DNA of 41,617 bases from Anaerolineales bacterium (GCA_022865905.1 JALHUM010000358.1:1-41617); one strand, 5' to 3'; counted from the first letter of the stretch, positions 24,827 to 32,945 are shown. The notes: generated from the letters alone by a model not told the origin. Translations and numbers: made by a program.

Positions 24827-25114
24827 CTATTCCTTTCTTGATTTCTTGAAGAGTTTCACCATTCGATCTGTGATGACAAAGCCTCCGGTTACATTGAAAG
24901 CAGCCATGGCGATAGCTACGGCACCGAGAATCTTTTCGGCTGGCGCGGTATCAACCGCGAAGAGTATTACTGCTCCTAGAATCGTAACAGCCGAGATGGC
25001 ATTCGTCATGGACATTAACGGTGTATGCAAAAGTGATGGTACTCTAGAGATCAGGAGATAGCCGATGGCAAAAGAGAGCACAAATACGGACACCATGATC
25101 AACAGTTCAGTCAT
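24827..25114 (-). CDS. pntAB: NAD(P) transhydrogenase subunit alpha, membrane part
   Basis: A 95-residue protein with three membrane helices that form the alpha-subunit part of domain II. Characteristic text is PLMSMTNAISAVTILGAVIL and AVAIAMAAFNVTGGFVITDR. In E. coli this is fused to the soluble part of PntA; here, as in many bacteria, it is a separate gene. The ATG at 25114 is preceded by AAAAGGATGCAAG; a TTG seven codons upstream is not needed. It stands between pntAA (49 bp) and pntB (4 bp) on the same strand. Confidence 0.94.
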   Translation of the reverse strand: MTELLIMVSVFVLSFAIGYLLISRVPSLLHTPLMSMTNAISAVTILGAVILFAVDTAPAEKILGAVAIAMAAFNVTGGFVITDRMVKLFKKSRKE

Positions 25115-25162
25115 CTTGCATCCTTTTCCGATCAAACGACAATCAGCAGACTTGCTCGTCGG

Positions 25163-26323
25163 TTACTTTTCCCCCATTGCCTTCAGCGCACCGGCAAATA
25201 CAATTTTGCCCTGGTATGTGACCAAGGAGTGTTTGACGATCTCGTCTTCCAAGTCGAAGTGATCGATGCCCTTCTTGAACAGATTCTCCACGTAATAATA
25301 CATGTTATTGGCATACAGCCAAGCAGAGTGAACAGGCACGCTACCGGGAATATTTGCGATACCGCTTATCGTGATGCCATGCTTTTCTACAACCGTGCCG
25401 CTTTCAGTCAACGCGCAGTTGCCTCCCTGGTCGATGGATACGTCCTCGATGACTGCCCCTGGTTTCATCTTGGCCACCATCTCCTCGGTAATGAGGATGG
25501 GCGCGACCTCGCCGGGCACCAGCGCACTGAGGATGATAATATCCGCTCCCCCCACATACGGCGCGATCGCCTTACGCTCCTTTTCCAGCCATTCTGGCAT
25601 CAGGGCTTTGGCATAACCGCCTTCGCCGGTGGCCACTTCTGCTGGCATTTCAAAACCGACCACCTTCGCGCCCAGGCTGTTCGCCTCTTGACGGGCGTTT
25701 TCACGGATGTCGATGGCCTCAACCACACCACCCAAGCGTTTGGCAGTTGCAACTGCCTGCAGACCGACCACGCCGGTGCCGATAATGAGCGCCTTTGCAG
25801 GTTGGATTGCACCAATGGCGGTACCGAGCATGGGGATGAATTTTGGCAGGTGGCAAGCTGCCATCAGAACCGATTTATAACCGGTGACGGTGCTCATGGA
25901 GGACAAAGCATCCATTCGCTGAGCCCGCGAGATGCGCAGGATGCCATCCATTGTGAAAGATGTGATGTTCTTGTCTCTCAACCCCCTGATCATTTCGTGG
26001 TTATTGGGCGCTGCGGGATGCAGGAAAGTGATTAACGCACCGCCTTCGCGCAGCATGTCCACTTCCGTCTTGCCCGTGTTGGGATTCATGTAGGGCTGCT
26101 TGACTTTCAGGATGAGATCTGCTTTGGCAAACAGTTCCTCGACATCGGAAAAGATGTGAGCGCCGGCCTTTGTGTAATCATCATCAGAAGCAAAGATACC
26201 GGCGCCAGCCCCGGTTTCCACAGCAATGTCAAATCCCATTTTGCAGTACTTGGCTACTGTCTCGGGTATGGCGGCGACGCGTCGCTCAGCCGGCAGTATT
26301 TCTTTGGGTATTCCGATTAACAT
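25163..26323 (-). CDS. pntAA: NAD(P) transhydrogenase subunit alpha, NAD(H)-binding part
   Basis: Soluble domain I of transhydrogenase, homologous to alanine dehydrogenase (386 residues). It contains IGIPKEILPAERRVAAIPET, the signature RISRAQRMDALSSMSTVTGY and a Rossmann motif ALIIGTGVVGLQAVATAKRL. EDVSIDQGGNCALTESG and IANIPGSVPVHSAWLYANNM follow. It could be confused with alanine dehydrogenase, but the RISRAQ-type loop and the adjacent membrane subunits identify it as PntAA. First gene of the three-gene set. Confidence 0.96.
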   Translation of the reverse strand: MLIGIPKEILPAERRVAAIPETVAKYCKMGFDIAVETGAGAGIFASDDDYTKAGAHIFSDVEELFAKADLILKVKQPYMNPNTGKTEVDMLREGGALITFLHPAAPNNHEMIRGLRDKNITSFTMDGILRISRAQRMDALSSMSTVTGYKSVLMAACHLPKFIPMLGTAIGAIQPAKALIIGTGVVGLQAVATAKRLGGVVEAIDIRENARQEANSLGAKVVGFEMPAEVATGEGGYAKALMPEWLEKERKAIAPYVGGADIIILSALVPGEVAPILITEEMVAKMKPGAVIEDVSIDQGGNCALTESGTVVEKHGITISGIANIPGSVPVHSAWLYANNMYYYVENLFKKGIDHFDLEDEIVKHSLVTYQGKIVFAGALKAMGEK

Positions 26324-26356
26324 AGTGATCCTCCATTTTTTCTGGTTGGTTGTGTT

Positions 26357-26569
26357 TTAGGGTTGATGGATGCGCCACTCGTCGTACAGCTCGCCGTAGA
26401 GTAGCTCGAACACCTGCCCATCCGCCGTCCGCACGCGGAAGCACTTTGCCCCGGGGATACGCCAGCGTTCCAGAATTTCGTCAATCTCCAGGCGCTGTCC
26501 CCCCCAGGTCAGGGTGACCGGCTTCTCGGCATATTCATATTCGGAATGGCACTCGACGATCTCACTCAT
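26357..26569 (-). CDS. Small conserved protein (DUF6504-like)
   Basis: A 70-residue acidic protein with no membrane segment or signal. The pattern EKPVTLTWGGQRLEIDEILE, RWRIPGAKCFRVRTADGQVF and ELLYGELYDEWRI resembles the DUF6504 family of small beta-rich proteins of unknown function. It sits 33 bp upstream of pntAA on the same strand and could be read with it. The assignment to the family is from memory of its pattern and is tentative. Confidence 0.65.
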   Translation of the reverse strand: MSEIVECHSEYEYAEKPVTLTWGGQRLEIDEILERWRIPGAKCFRVRTADGQVFELLYGELYDEWRIHQP

Positions 26570-26587
26570 ATTGTAGGGATTCCTCAG

Positions 26588-26619
26588 AAAAAATCATAGG
26601 ACAAGATGTCACTTGTCCT
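26588..26619 (-). terminator. Intrinsic terminator after the sugar nucleotidyltransferase
   Basis: On the minus strand AGGACAAG, 6-nt loop, CTTGTCCT (8 bp perfect), then ATGATTTTTT. Confidence 0.72.
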
Positions 26620-26657
26620 GCAAACAAATGGCATGAAATCGGTCGCAGATCCTTCCT

Positions 26658-27680
26658 CTACAATAGAACACTGCTGTTGTCGCCGATGTTCAAGGTCATG
26701 GGCGCTTCGTCGGCGCCGCGCCCCTGGATCCGGGCCTGCCGGCCGATAAATGAGCTGCTCAAGGCCGCCGCGTTGACCTCCACCCTCGCCTCGAGGATGC
26801 TGTTCTCGATTCGGCTGTCCGTGATTTTACAATTTGCCCCGATGGAGACGTGCGGCCCGACAGTTGAATTGCTCACCTCTGCGGTGGGATGGATGAATAC
26901 CGGTCGGACCATTTTGACATCTTCGCTGACATGATTGGCGGCGTTCTCGCGTCCATGCTCCAGCAAGTAGCGATTCGTCTCCAGTGTGGCTTCTATCGTG
27001 CCGGTATCCAGCCAGATGCTTACCTTTTGCGTGCGGAATTTCGCCCCGCGTTCCAGCATGATATTGATGGCGTCGGCCAGGAAGAACTCGCCTTTCAGGG
27101 ATGTACCGCGCCGCATTTGCTCTTCGATGGCGGCGATTAAATCCTCGCTGCGCTTGAAAAAGTAGCAACCGACGATGGCCAGGTTATTCTCCAGCGTCTG
27201 CGGTTTCTCGATCAACCGCCTCACCCGTCCTTCTTTGTCCACTTCCGCCACGCCGAAGCGGCGCGGGTCGGGCACGGCCTTGACCCAGGCTACACCATCA
27301 AGAGTCTCGTCTGCCAGGAAGGAGAAATCGGTCTCGATCAGTGTATCGGAGAAAACCATCAGCATTGGGCCGCTCAGGTGCTGGCGCGCAAGATAGAGCG
27401 CGTCCGATTGGCCGCGCATGACTGACTGCACATCGTAATGCGCCTTCAGCTTTGGGTAGTTTGTCTGCATGAAAGCCGGGATTTGTAGTTCGCCCAGGTA
27501 CGGCCCGACGATGAAAACGTATTCGCTGTTTTGGGGATTGGGAACGGTATCGAACATCGCCAGCAGGTGGTCGAGGGCGGTCTTGCCTGCCAGGCTGATC
27601 AAAGGCTTGGGCTTGGACCAGGTGTGCGGCCTCATGCGCGTGCCCCAGCCGGCCATTGGGATTACGATTTTGAGGTTCAT
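26658..27680 (-). CDS. Sugar-phosphate nucleotidyltransferase with left-handed beta-helix tail
   Basis: It makes an NDP-sugar from NTP and a sugar 1-phosphate; the specific sugar is not clear. The nucleotide-binding signature is IVIPMAGWGTRMRPHTWSKP, where the usual GxGTR reads GWGTR. MLMVFSDTLIETDFSF and VAWVKAVPDPRRFGVAEVDK fit the family, and NLAIVGCYFFKRSEDLIAAI follows. The C-terminal ~80 residues have hexapeptide-type repeats (HPTAEVSNSTVGPHVSIGAN, then KITDSRIENSILEARVEVN), a left-handed beta-helix as in GlmU or RmlA-long proteins. At 340 residues it lacks a full acetyltransferase. No glycosyl genes are adjacent. Confidence 0.9.
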   Translation of the reverse strand: MNLKIVIPMAGWGTRMRPHTWSKPKPLISLAGKTALDHLLAMFDTVPNPQNSEYVFIVGPYLGELQIPAFMQTNYPKLKAHYDVQSVMRGQSDALYLARQHLSGPMLMVFSDTLIETDFSFLADETLDGVAWVKAVPDPRRFGVAEVDKEGRVRRLIEKPQTLENNLAIVGCYFFKRSEDLIAAIEEQMRRGTSLKGEFFLADAINIMLERGAKFRTQKVSIWLDTGTIEATLETNRYLLEHGRENAANHVSEDVKMVRPVFIHPTAEVSNSTVGPHVSIGANCKITDSRIENSILEARVEVNAAALSSSFIGRQARIQGRGADEAPMTLNIGDNSSVLL

Positions 27681-27684
27681 AGCT

Positions 27685-27954
27685 CTATTTTACGGTATTT
27701 TGGCAAGGAGTGCGAAGTCTCCCTGGCCTAGCCCGCCACCAATGCCTGCCTGTCCTGGCGACAGGCCAGGACGCCAGGTGCAGGCGGGCATACATTTCTT
27801 CGCGTTTCTCGCCCAGGCGAGTCCAGTCGGTCAGCCACTCGTCAGCGTTGGCGGTGGTGAGGGGGCACGCTTCGATAATCTTGTAGTGCGGTTCGATTTC
27901 TTCCCACTTCCAGTTGATGAGGGCGGCTGGGGTGGAGGGGAGGTCTTTGAGCAA
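27685..27954 (-). pseudogene. 5' fragment of an M3-family oligoendopeptidase (PepF-like)
   Basis: The first ~60 residues (LPSTPAALINWKWEEIEPHY, then LTTANADEWLTDWTRLGEKR and EEMYARLHLA) resemble the N-terminus of an M3 oligoendopeptidase F. The expected HExxH zinc site and about 500 further residues are absent. The similarity breaks off at a hairpin repeat (27744-27785), after which the frame runs on into unrelated sequence to a stop at 27685. The gene has lost its 3' part, with the break at the repeat. The family call is from pattern recognition of the N-terminus only. Confidence 0.65.
27744..27785. repeat. Hairpin repeat at the break of the oligoendopeptidase fragment
   Basis: GTCCTGGC/GCCAGGAC is nested within GCCTGC...GCAGGC. 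It shares the TGCCTGC...GCAGGC core with the grpE hairpin. Confidence 0.7.
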
Positions 27955-27971
27955 GAGAGTCCTTTCTGTTC

Positions 27972-28036
27972 CAGTAATCAGTGTTCAGTCATCAGTCAAC
28001 AGTGGGACTGATCACTGGTCACTGATAACTGATCAC
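27972..28036. repeat. CAGT-type word array overlapping the pcrA 3' end
   Basis: The plus strand shows CAGTAATCAGTGTTCAGTCA, then AGTGGGACTGATCACTGGTC and ACTGATAACTGATCAC. Words occur in both orientations. The last codons and the TGA of pcrA (28019-28036) lie inside the array. Confidence 0.85.
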
Positions 28037-30196
28037 TTTGAGGTTTGCCAGCGAGGCTGCCAGCCGTTTATTCCCAACTGACTCAAATACAACGTCAACG
28101 GTCTCATCATCATCCTGGATTCTACTGGTTAAAACGATGCCCTCGCCCCAAACAGGATGCTTGACGCGCATCCCAGCCGTGAATGTGGCCCGTTTAACGG
28201 CGGCAGGCTTTGGCGTGGAAGGCGTCGTCCAGGATTGGGTGTTGGAAAAACGCTGGGAGCGGCCTCCGGCCCGGGAGCTGCCGTTCAACAGTTCGGGCGG
28301 GATGTCATCCAGAAAACGGGATGGATAGGTCTCTTCGGCGTAGCCTCGTCCGCCGCGCCGCAGGCAGCGTATCAGGTAGAGACGATCCTTGGCGCGGGTG
28401 ATGCCGACATAGAACAGGCGGCGCTCCTCTTCCATCGCTTCGGGTTCGTCGAACGAGCGGCTGTGGGGTAGGATGCCGTCGTCCAGGCCGACGATGAAGA
28501 CGACGCCAAATTCCAGACCCTTCGCCGCGTGGAGGGTGAGCAGCGTGGGAGCGTTCTGGCCTTCGGTGAGGGTGTCCTGGTCGGAGATGAGAGCCACATT
28601 TTCGAGGAACTCAGTCAGGGTGCGGGATTCGTATTCGACGGTGAGACGGCGCAGCTCCTGGACATTCTCCCAGCGCTCGGCGCCCTCCTCCGTGCCGTCG
28701 TCGAGATATTCCTTGTAGTTGATGTCGGTGGCGATGCGGTCGAACAGTTCGGTGACGGTGGCTCTGGCCGCCTCGGCGCGCCAGTTGGCGAGCAGCGCGC
28801 CGAAATCAGCCAGTGGCAGGACGGCGCGACCAGTGAATTGCGGCCAAGAAGGAGACGCGTCGCCGCGCGCCAGGTCGAACAGCAACGCGCTCGGCGAGAC
28901 GTTCGTCCCGCGCGCCGCGGTGTGCAAGGCAAGTACGGTCTTATCTCCGATGCCGCGCGGCGGGACGTTTATGACGCGGTCGAGCGAGACCTCGTCGGCG
29001 GGGTTGTGCACCAAGCGCAGATAGGTGATGATGTCTTTGACCTCACGCCGTCCGTAAAAGCGCTGCGCCCCGACCAGCCGATAGGGCAGGCGGGCCGCCA
29101 GGAAGGCCTCTTCTAGCAGGCGGGACTGGGCGTTGGTACGGTACATCACGGCGCAATCCCCAGCCTCGTATTGTTTGCTGGCGACGAGCTGGACGATGCC
29201 ATCCACGACGAAGGAAGCTTCGCCGTAAGCGTCGTTGGCCTCGTAATAGGAGAGCCGCTCGCCCTGGCCGCGTTCAGTGAAGAGCTTCTTGCGGCGACGG
29301 TGCGGAGCGCTGTCAATGACCGACATGGCCGCGTCTAAGATGGTTTGCTTGGAGCGGTAGTTCTGTTCCAGCAGGACCACCTGACAATCTGGATAATCCT
29401 GTTCGAACCTCTGCACGTTTCGATAGTCTGCACCACGCCAAGCGTAAATTGACTGGTCCGGGTCAGCCACGACGAAGACATTACGGTGAACGGACGCCAG
29501 GTGTTTGAGCAGAATGTATTGGGCGTAATTCGTATCTTGATATTCGTCCACCAGCACGTGAACGAAGCGCCAGGCGTACTTCTCGCACACGGCGGGATTC
29601 TCCGAAAGCAGCCAGGCCGTCCACAACAGCAGATCGTCGAAATCTACGGCGTTGTTCTGTTTCAATAATTCCTGATAACGCTTGTAAATGCGTTTTACCA
29701 CCTCGTCGCGGTAAGTCTGGGTGGTGTATTCTTCGGGGAAGATCAGGTCGTTCTTGGCGCGCGAAATTGCCCCATGCACCGATGGCGGTCGGTAGGTTTT
29801 GTCATCCAGGTTCAAGTCTCGGATGGCGGCCTTGACCACCCGCTGCTGGTCGTCTTCATCGTAGATGACGAAGTTGGAGTCGAAAGGCAAATGCTCGGCT
29901 TCCCGCCTTAGCAGCCGGGCGCAGGTGGCGTGGAACGTTCCCAGCCACAGGCCGTTGGTAGCCTCCTCGCCCAGCAGTCCGCGCACACGACCTTCCATCT
30001 CCCGCGCTGCCTTGTTGGTGAACGTGACGGCCAGCATTTGGTAGGGACGCACGCCCTCGTAACCGATCAGATAGGCAACGCGCTGGGTCAGGACACGCGT
30101 CTTCCCGGACCCGGGGCCAGCCAGTACCAAAACAGGCCCGGCGCCAACCGTCACGGCCTGGCGCTGCTGGGGGTTGAGTTTGTCGAGGAAATCCAT
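28019..30196 (-). CDS. pcrA: ATP-dependent DNA helicase PcrA/UvrD
   Basis: Superfamily 1A 3'-5' helicase for repair and replication-conflict removal, 725 residues. Motifs in order: Q motif LNPQQRQAV, Walker A GPGSGKT at 27-33, motif Ia TFTNKAAREMEGRV, motif II VDEYQDTN, motif III DPDQSIYAWRGADYRN, motif IV QNYRSKQTILDAA, motif V TLHAAKGLEFGVVFIVGL and motif VI RRLFYVGITRAKDRLYLI. The C-terminal Tudor-like segment of PcrA is present (MRVKHPVWGEGIV). The start is the ATG at 30196 before DFLDKLNPQQ; a longer frame adds unrelated residues. No Shine-Dalgarno is visible. The final residues ISYQ and the stop codon are contributed by the word array. Confidence 0.96.
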   Translation of the reverse strand: MDFLDKLNPQQRQAVTVGAGPVLVLAGPGSGKTRVLTQRVAYLIGYEGVRPYQMLAVTFTNKAAREMEGRVRGLLGEEATNGLWLGTFHATCARLLRREAEHLPFDSNFVIYDEDDQQRVVKAAIRDLNLDDKTYRPPSVHGAISRAKNDLIFPEEYTTQTYRDEVVKRIYKRYQELLKQNNAVDFDDLLLWTAWLLSENPAVCEKYAWRFVHVLVDEYQDTNYAQYILLKHLASVHRNVFVVADPDQSIYAWRGADYRNVQRFEQDYPDCQVVLLEQNYRSKQTILDAAMSVIDSAPHRRRKKLFTERGQGERLSYYEANDAYGEASFVVDGIVQLVASKQYEAGDCAVMYRTNAQSRLLEEAFLAARLPYRLVGAQRFYGRREVKDIITYLRLVHNPADEVSLDRVINVPPRGIGDKTVLALHTAARGTNVSPSALLFDLARGDASPSWPQFTGRAVLPLADFGALLANWRAEAARATVTELFDRIATDINYKEYLDDGTEEGAERWENVQELRRLTVEYESRTLTEFLENVALISDQDTLTEGQNAPTLLTLHAAKGLEFGVVFIVGLDDGILPHSRSFDEPEAMEEERRLFYVGITRAKDRLYLIRCLRRGGRGYAEETYPSRFLDDIPPELLNGSSRAGGRSQRFSNTQSWTTPSTPKPAAVKRATFTAGMRVKHPVWGEGIVLTSRIQDDDETVDVVFESVGNKRLAASLANLKVISYQ

Positions 30197-30249
30197 GGGG
30201 ATTTGTAATGCTCGAGCGGGGGTTGAACCCACGCTAGAGAAAGAGAGGA

Positions 30250-30687
30250 TTACATCAATTCGGAAGTGCAATGCGGGCAGCGAGTGGCCTTGATCGGAAT
30301 GGCCGTGAAACAATGCGGACATTCCTTCGTGGTCGGCTCGGCCGGCGCGAGGGCGGGCTGCTTGTGGAGTCGGTTAATGCCCCTAATTAATAGGAAGATG
30401 ACAAAGGCGACGATAAGGAAATCAATCACATTGTTGACGAACAGGCCGTAGTTGATGGTCGGCGCGCCGGCGGCCTGGGCATCGGCTAACGAGGCGAAAC
30501 TCTGCCCGTTCAGGCTGACGAACAGGTTCGAGAAGTTCACGCCGTGCAGCAGCAGGCCAATAGGCGGCATGATGATGTCGTTGACCAGCGAGCTGACGAT
30601 CTTGCCGAAGGCCGCGCCGATGATGACGCCGACGGCCAGGTCTACCGCGTTGCCGCGCATGATGAAAGCTTTGAATTCTTTTAACAT
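30250..30687 (-). CDS. mscL: Large-conductance mechanosensitive channel MscL with C-terminal zinc ribbon
   Basis: MscL opens under extreme membrane tension to release solutes. In 145 residues: the N-terminal helix [22 protein letters not shown]1 ([20 protein letters not shown]), a periplasmic loop, and TM2 ([20 protein letters not shown]). The usual cytoplasmic helix is shortened and replaced by a small zinc-ribbon-like tail, [18 protein letters not shown]. The ATG at 30687 has GAGGTG upstream; ATG at 30711 is a worse choice. It lies just upstream of pcrA on the same strand (53 bp). Confidence 0.94.
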   Translation of the reverse strand: MLKEFKAFIMRGNAVDLAVGVIIGAAFGKIVSSLVNDIIMPPIGLLLHGVNFSNLFVSLNGQSFASLADAQAAGAPTINYGLFVNNVIDFLIVAFVIFLLIRGINRLHKQPALAPAEPTTKECPHCFTAIPIKATRCPHCTSELM

Positions 30688-30780
30688 AAGTGTCACCTCT
30701 TTTGGGATCATTCCAGCCGCCTCATTGTACCGTCAGGGTATGGGGATGTCAACGAACCTGGCATCGCAGGTTGTTGTATA

Positions 30781-30803
30781 ATGGTAGCCTTGAAGGCTAC
30801 CAT
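30781..30803. repeat. Hairpin repeat, second copy of the ATGGTAGCCT family
   Basis: ATGGTAGCCT, loop TGA, AGGCTACCAT. It matches the arms of the hairpin in glycine aptamer 1. Its first two bases complete a TATAAT (30777-30782). Confidence 0.75.
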
Positions 30804-30838
30804 AATTGTGTTCATGAACCTTCTCGAGGGAGATTGTG

Positions 30839-32776
30839 ATGCCTGATCGTCGATCTGTTTTCGAAGGCTTTCTCGTTTTCCTGGTTGTTCTTTTAGCCGC
30901 CTGTGGGCCAAAGGGTACCTCCACGCCAACGCCCACATCCATACCCATATCCTCAACGCCCACGCCAACTCCCACGCCGCCGCTCACGTTGACGGTCTGC
31001 CTGGGGGAGGAGCCTGCCAGCCTATATCCGTTTGGGAATCTCTCGTCCGCGGCGCGCAGCATCCTGGCGGCAATCTATGATGGCCCAATGGATACCAATT
31101 CTTATGGCTACCAACCGGTCATCCTGAAAAAGTTACCCAGCCTGGCGGATGGGGACGCGCTGATCAGCGTCGTTTCTGTCTACGTCGGCGACGAGGTAGT
31201 GGACGCGGACAACCTGCCGGTCACGCTGGCGCCTGGCGTGCGCTTCCGGCCGAGCGGCTGCCGGGGCGACGACTGCGCGGTTGTCTACGACGGCAAGGGC
31301 GAGATCCAGATGGATCAGATGGTGGTCAATTTCAGCCTGCTGTCCGGCCTCTATTGGTCGGATGGTATGCCCCTGACGGTGGAGGACTCGGTCTATTCAT
31401 ACGATCTGGCTACCTATCCCGACACGCCCGGTTCCACGTACCTGATAGACCGCACCAAAGCGTATGAGGCCGTGGACGAACAGACCGTCCAGTGGTGGGG
31501 TAAGCCAGGTTACCTCGACCCAACCTACTTCACCAATTTCTGGACGCCCTATCCCAAGCATTTGTGGAGCCAATACACACCGGCCGAGCTTCCTGACACT
31601 GAAGTGGCTGCCCGCGAACCGGTTGGCTGGGGAGCTTACGTAGTAGAAGATTGGGTGAGCAGCGATTCCATCACGTTGAAGAAGAATCCTTACTACTTCC
31701 GGGCGGGTGAGGGCTTGCCAAAGTTCGATACGCTGGTATTCCGTTTTATCACCACGCCGGAGACCGCCATCAGCGAATTGATCGCCGGAAAATGCGACCT
31801 CCTAGATGCCAGCCTGCACCTAGACGGACAGGTCGGTATCCTAAAGAGCTTCGATTCTCAAGGTCAGCTCAAAGCTATCTTCTCCACGACGGACGTGATG
31901 GAACGCTTCGATTTCGGAATCCGCCCGGCCAGCTATGATGATGACTATAACCTCGATGCAGGCGACCGCCTGGATTTCCTGGGCGACGTGCGCGTCCGCC
32001 AGGCGATTGCCATGTGCCTGGACCGACAGCAGGTCGTGGATACAGTGCTGCATGGGCTGACGACGGTGCCCAATTCTTACGTGCCCGCCGACCATCCGCT
32101 CTACAACCCAGACGTGAAGCCATATCCCTTCGACGTGACGGCAGCTAGTCAACTGCTCGAACAGGCCGGCTGGCGGGATCAGGACAACGATCCCGGCACG
32201 CCGCGCCAGGCCCGGGGTATTGCAGACATCCCGGCCGGCACGCCGCTAGTCTTGGATTATTGGACGACCGGCGCGGCCCAACGCAGGCAGGTCAGTGAGA
32301 TCCTGGCCGGGTCGCTGGCCCAGTGCGGGATCCAGGTCAACTTGCAATATTACGATCCCACCGAGCTATATGCCCAAGGCCCGGATGGGCCGTTGTTTGG
32401 GCGCAAGTTCGACCTGGCCGAGTTTGCCATGGGCAGCACAGGTATGGAACCGCCTTGTGAGTGGTTCACAAGCGCCGAGGTGCCGAGCGCCGCTAATCAT
32501 TGGGTCGGCGCCAACATCAGCGGTTACACCAGCGCGGCTTATGATGAGGCCTGTCTCGCCGCCAAAGGCTCTTTGCCGGGCGAACCGGCTTATGCAACTG
32601 GCTATCACGACTCGCAGGCTATCTCCTCCGAGGAGTTGCCCATTGTTCCGTTGTACTGGCGGTTGAAAGTGGCCGCCTCCCGTCTCGATTTCTGCAACTT
32701 CAGCCTCGATCCCAGCGCGGCCAGCGACTTGTGGAATCTCGAAGCTTTCGATGATGGAGAGGCCTGCGCCCCTTGA
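30839..32776 (+). CDS. ABC transporter substrate-binding lipoprotein, peptide/nickel (SBP family 5)
   Basis: A lipid-anchored extracellular binding protein (645 residues) of the oligopeptide/dipeptide/nickel class. Signal peptide with lipobox VVLLAAC (Cys22), then a Thr/Pro-rich linker (TSTPTPTSIPIS). The mature part starts LTVCLGEEPASLYPFGNLSS and has YDGPMDTNSYGYQPVILKKL, LYWSDGMPLTVEDSVYSYDL and VRQAIAMCLDRQQVVDTVLH, all typical of SBP_bac_5. A GTG one codon before the ATG is possible; GAGGGAG gives the ribosome binding site. No permease or ATPase genes follow, so the transporter partners are elsewhere or this is a solitary receptor. Its stop codon overlaps the promoter of the pyr operon. 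Confidence 0.93.
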   Translation: MPDRRSVFEGFLVFLVVLLAACGPKGTSTPTPTSIPISSTPTPTPTPPLTLTVCLGEEPASLYPFGNLSSAARSILAAIYDGPMDTNSYGYQPVILKKLPSLADGDALISVVSVYVGDEVVDADNLPVTLAPGVRFRPSGCRGDDCAVVYDGKGEIQMDQMVVNFSLLSGLYWSDGMPLTVEDSVYSYDLATYPDTPGSTYLIDRTKAYEAVDEQTVQWWGKPGYLDPTYFTNFWTPYPKHLWSQYTPAELPDTEVAAREPVGWGAYVVEDWVSSDSITLKKNPYYFRAGEGLPKFDTLVFRFITTPETAISELIAGKCDLLDASLHLDGQVGILKSFDSQGQLKAIFSTTDVMERFDFGIRPASYDDDYNLDAGDRLDFLGDVRVRQAIAMCLDRQQVVDTVLHGLTTVPNSYVPADHPLYNPDVKPYPFDVTAASQLLEQAGWRDQDNDPGTPRQARGIADIPAGTPLVLDYWTTGAAQRRQVSEILAGSLAQCGIQVNLQYYDPTELYAQGPDGPLFGRKFDLAEFAMGSTGMEPPCEWFTSAEVPSAANHWVGANISGYTSAAYDEACLAAKGSLPGEPAYATGYHDSQAISSEELPIVPLYWRLKVAASRLDFCNFSLDPSAASDLWNLEAFDDGEACAP

Positions 32777-32800
32777 CAAAACCACCGCCTTGCCTATAAT
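32773..32800 (+). promoter_or_regulatory. Promoter of the pyrC-pyrB operon
   Basis: TTGACA (32773-32778), 16 bp, TATAAT (32795-32800): consensus hexamers. The TGA stop of the binding-protein gene lies inside the -35 hexamer. Transcription should start around 32807-32809. Confidence 0.87.
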
Positions 32801-32810
32801 TCCGCCCGAT

Positions 32811-32876
32811 ATGGTTACCCGCCTGTATTTCCGAGATTTCGCGCGGGCGTTGATGCCCACAATATTCATCCTTTAG
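32811..32876 (+). CDS. Putative pyr operon leader peptide (21 residues)
   Basis: An ATG only about 2-4 nt downstream of the expected transcription start opens a 21-codon frame, MVTRLYFRDFARALMPTIFI followed by L. Its TAG stop lies in the first two bases of the attenuator stem. A ribosome finishing the peptide would cover the 5' arm and prevent the terminator, as in the E. coli pyrBI leader, where coupling depends on UTP. With so short a 5' UTR it would be translated leaderless. A small hairpin GGGC/GCCC (32844-32857) could act as a pause site. No experimental support is available here. Confidence 0.55.
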   Translation: MVTRLYFRDFARALMPTIFIL

Positions 32877-32904
32877 AGAGCCGTCATTCGGCTCTCTTTT
32901 TTTT
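32875..32904 (+). terminator. Attenuator terminator upstream of pyrC
   Basis: AGAGAGCCG, loop TCATT, CGGCTCTCT (9 bp perfect), then seven more T. It lies between a strong promoter and pyrC with no full gene before it, so it is regulatory. Confidence 0.87.
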
Positions 32905-32913
32905 ACCTGTTCC

Positions 32914-32945
32914 TTGACTATGAGACTATCCGACTATGAGACTAC
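32914..32945. repeat. GACTATGAGACTA word array containing the pyrC start codon
   Basis: GACTATGAGACTATC is followed by GACTATGAGACTACC. The second ATG is the pyrC start. The words are related to the gcvH-gcvPA array. Confidence 0.75.

Noticed and set aside
30204-30236. GCGTGGGTTCAACCCCCGC (minus strand) as a tRNA T-arm
   Set aside because: No acceptor, D or anticodon arms can be fitted around it. It is probably another small palindrome.
30197-30322. N-terminal extension of PcrA to 30322
   Set aside because: Residues are unrelated to the family, and the known start pattern DFLDKLNPQQ follows the ATG at 30196.
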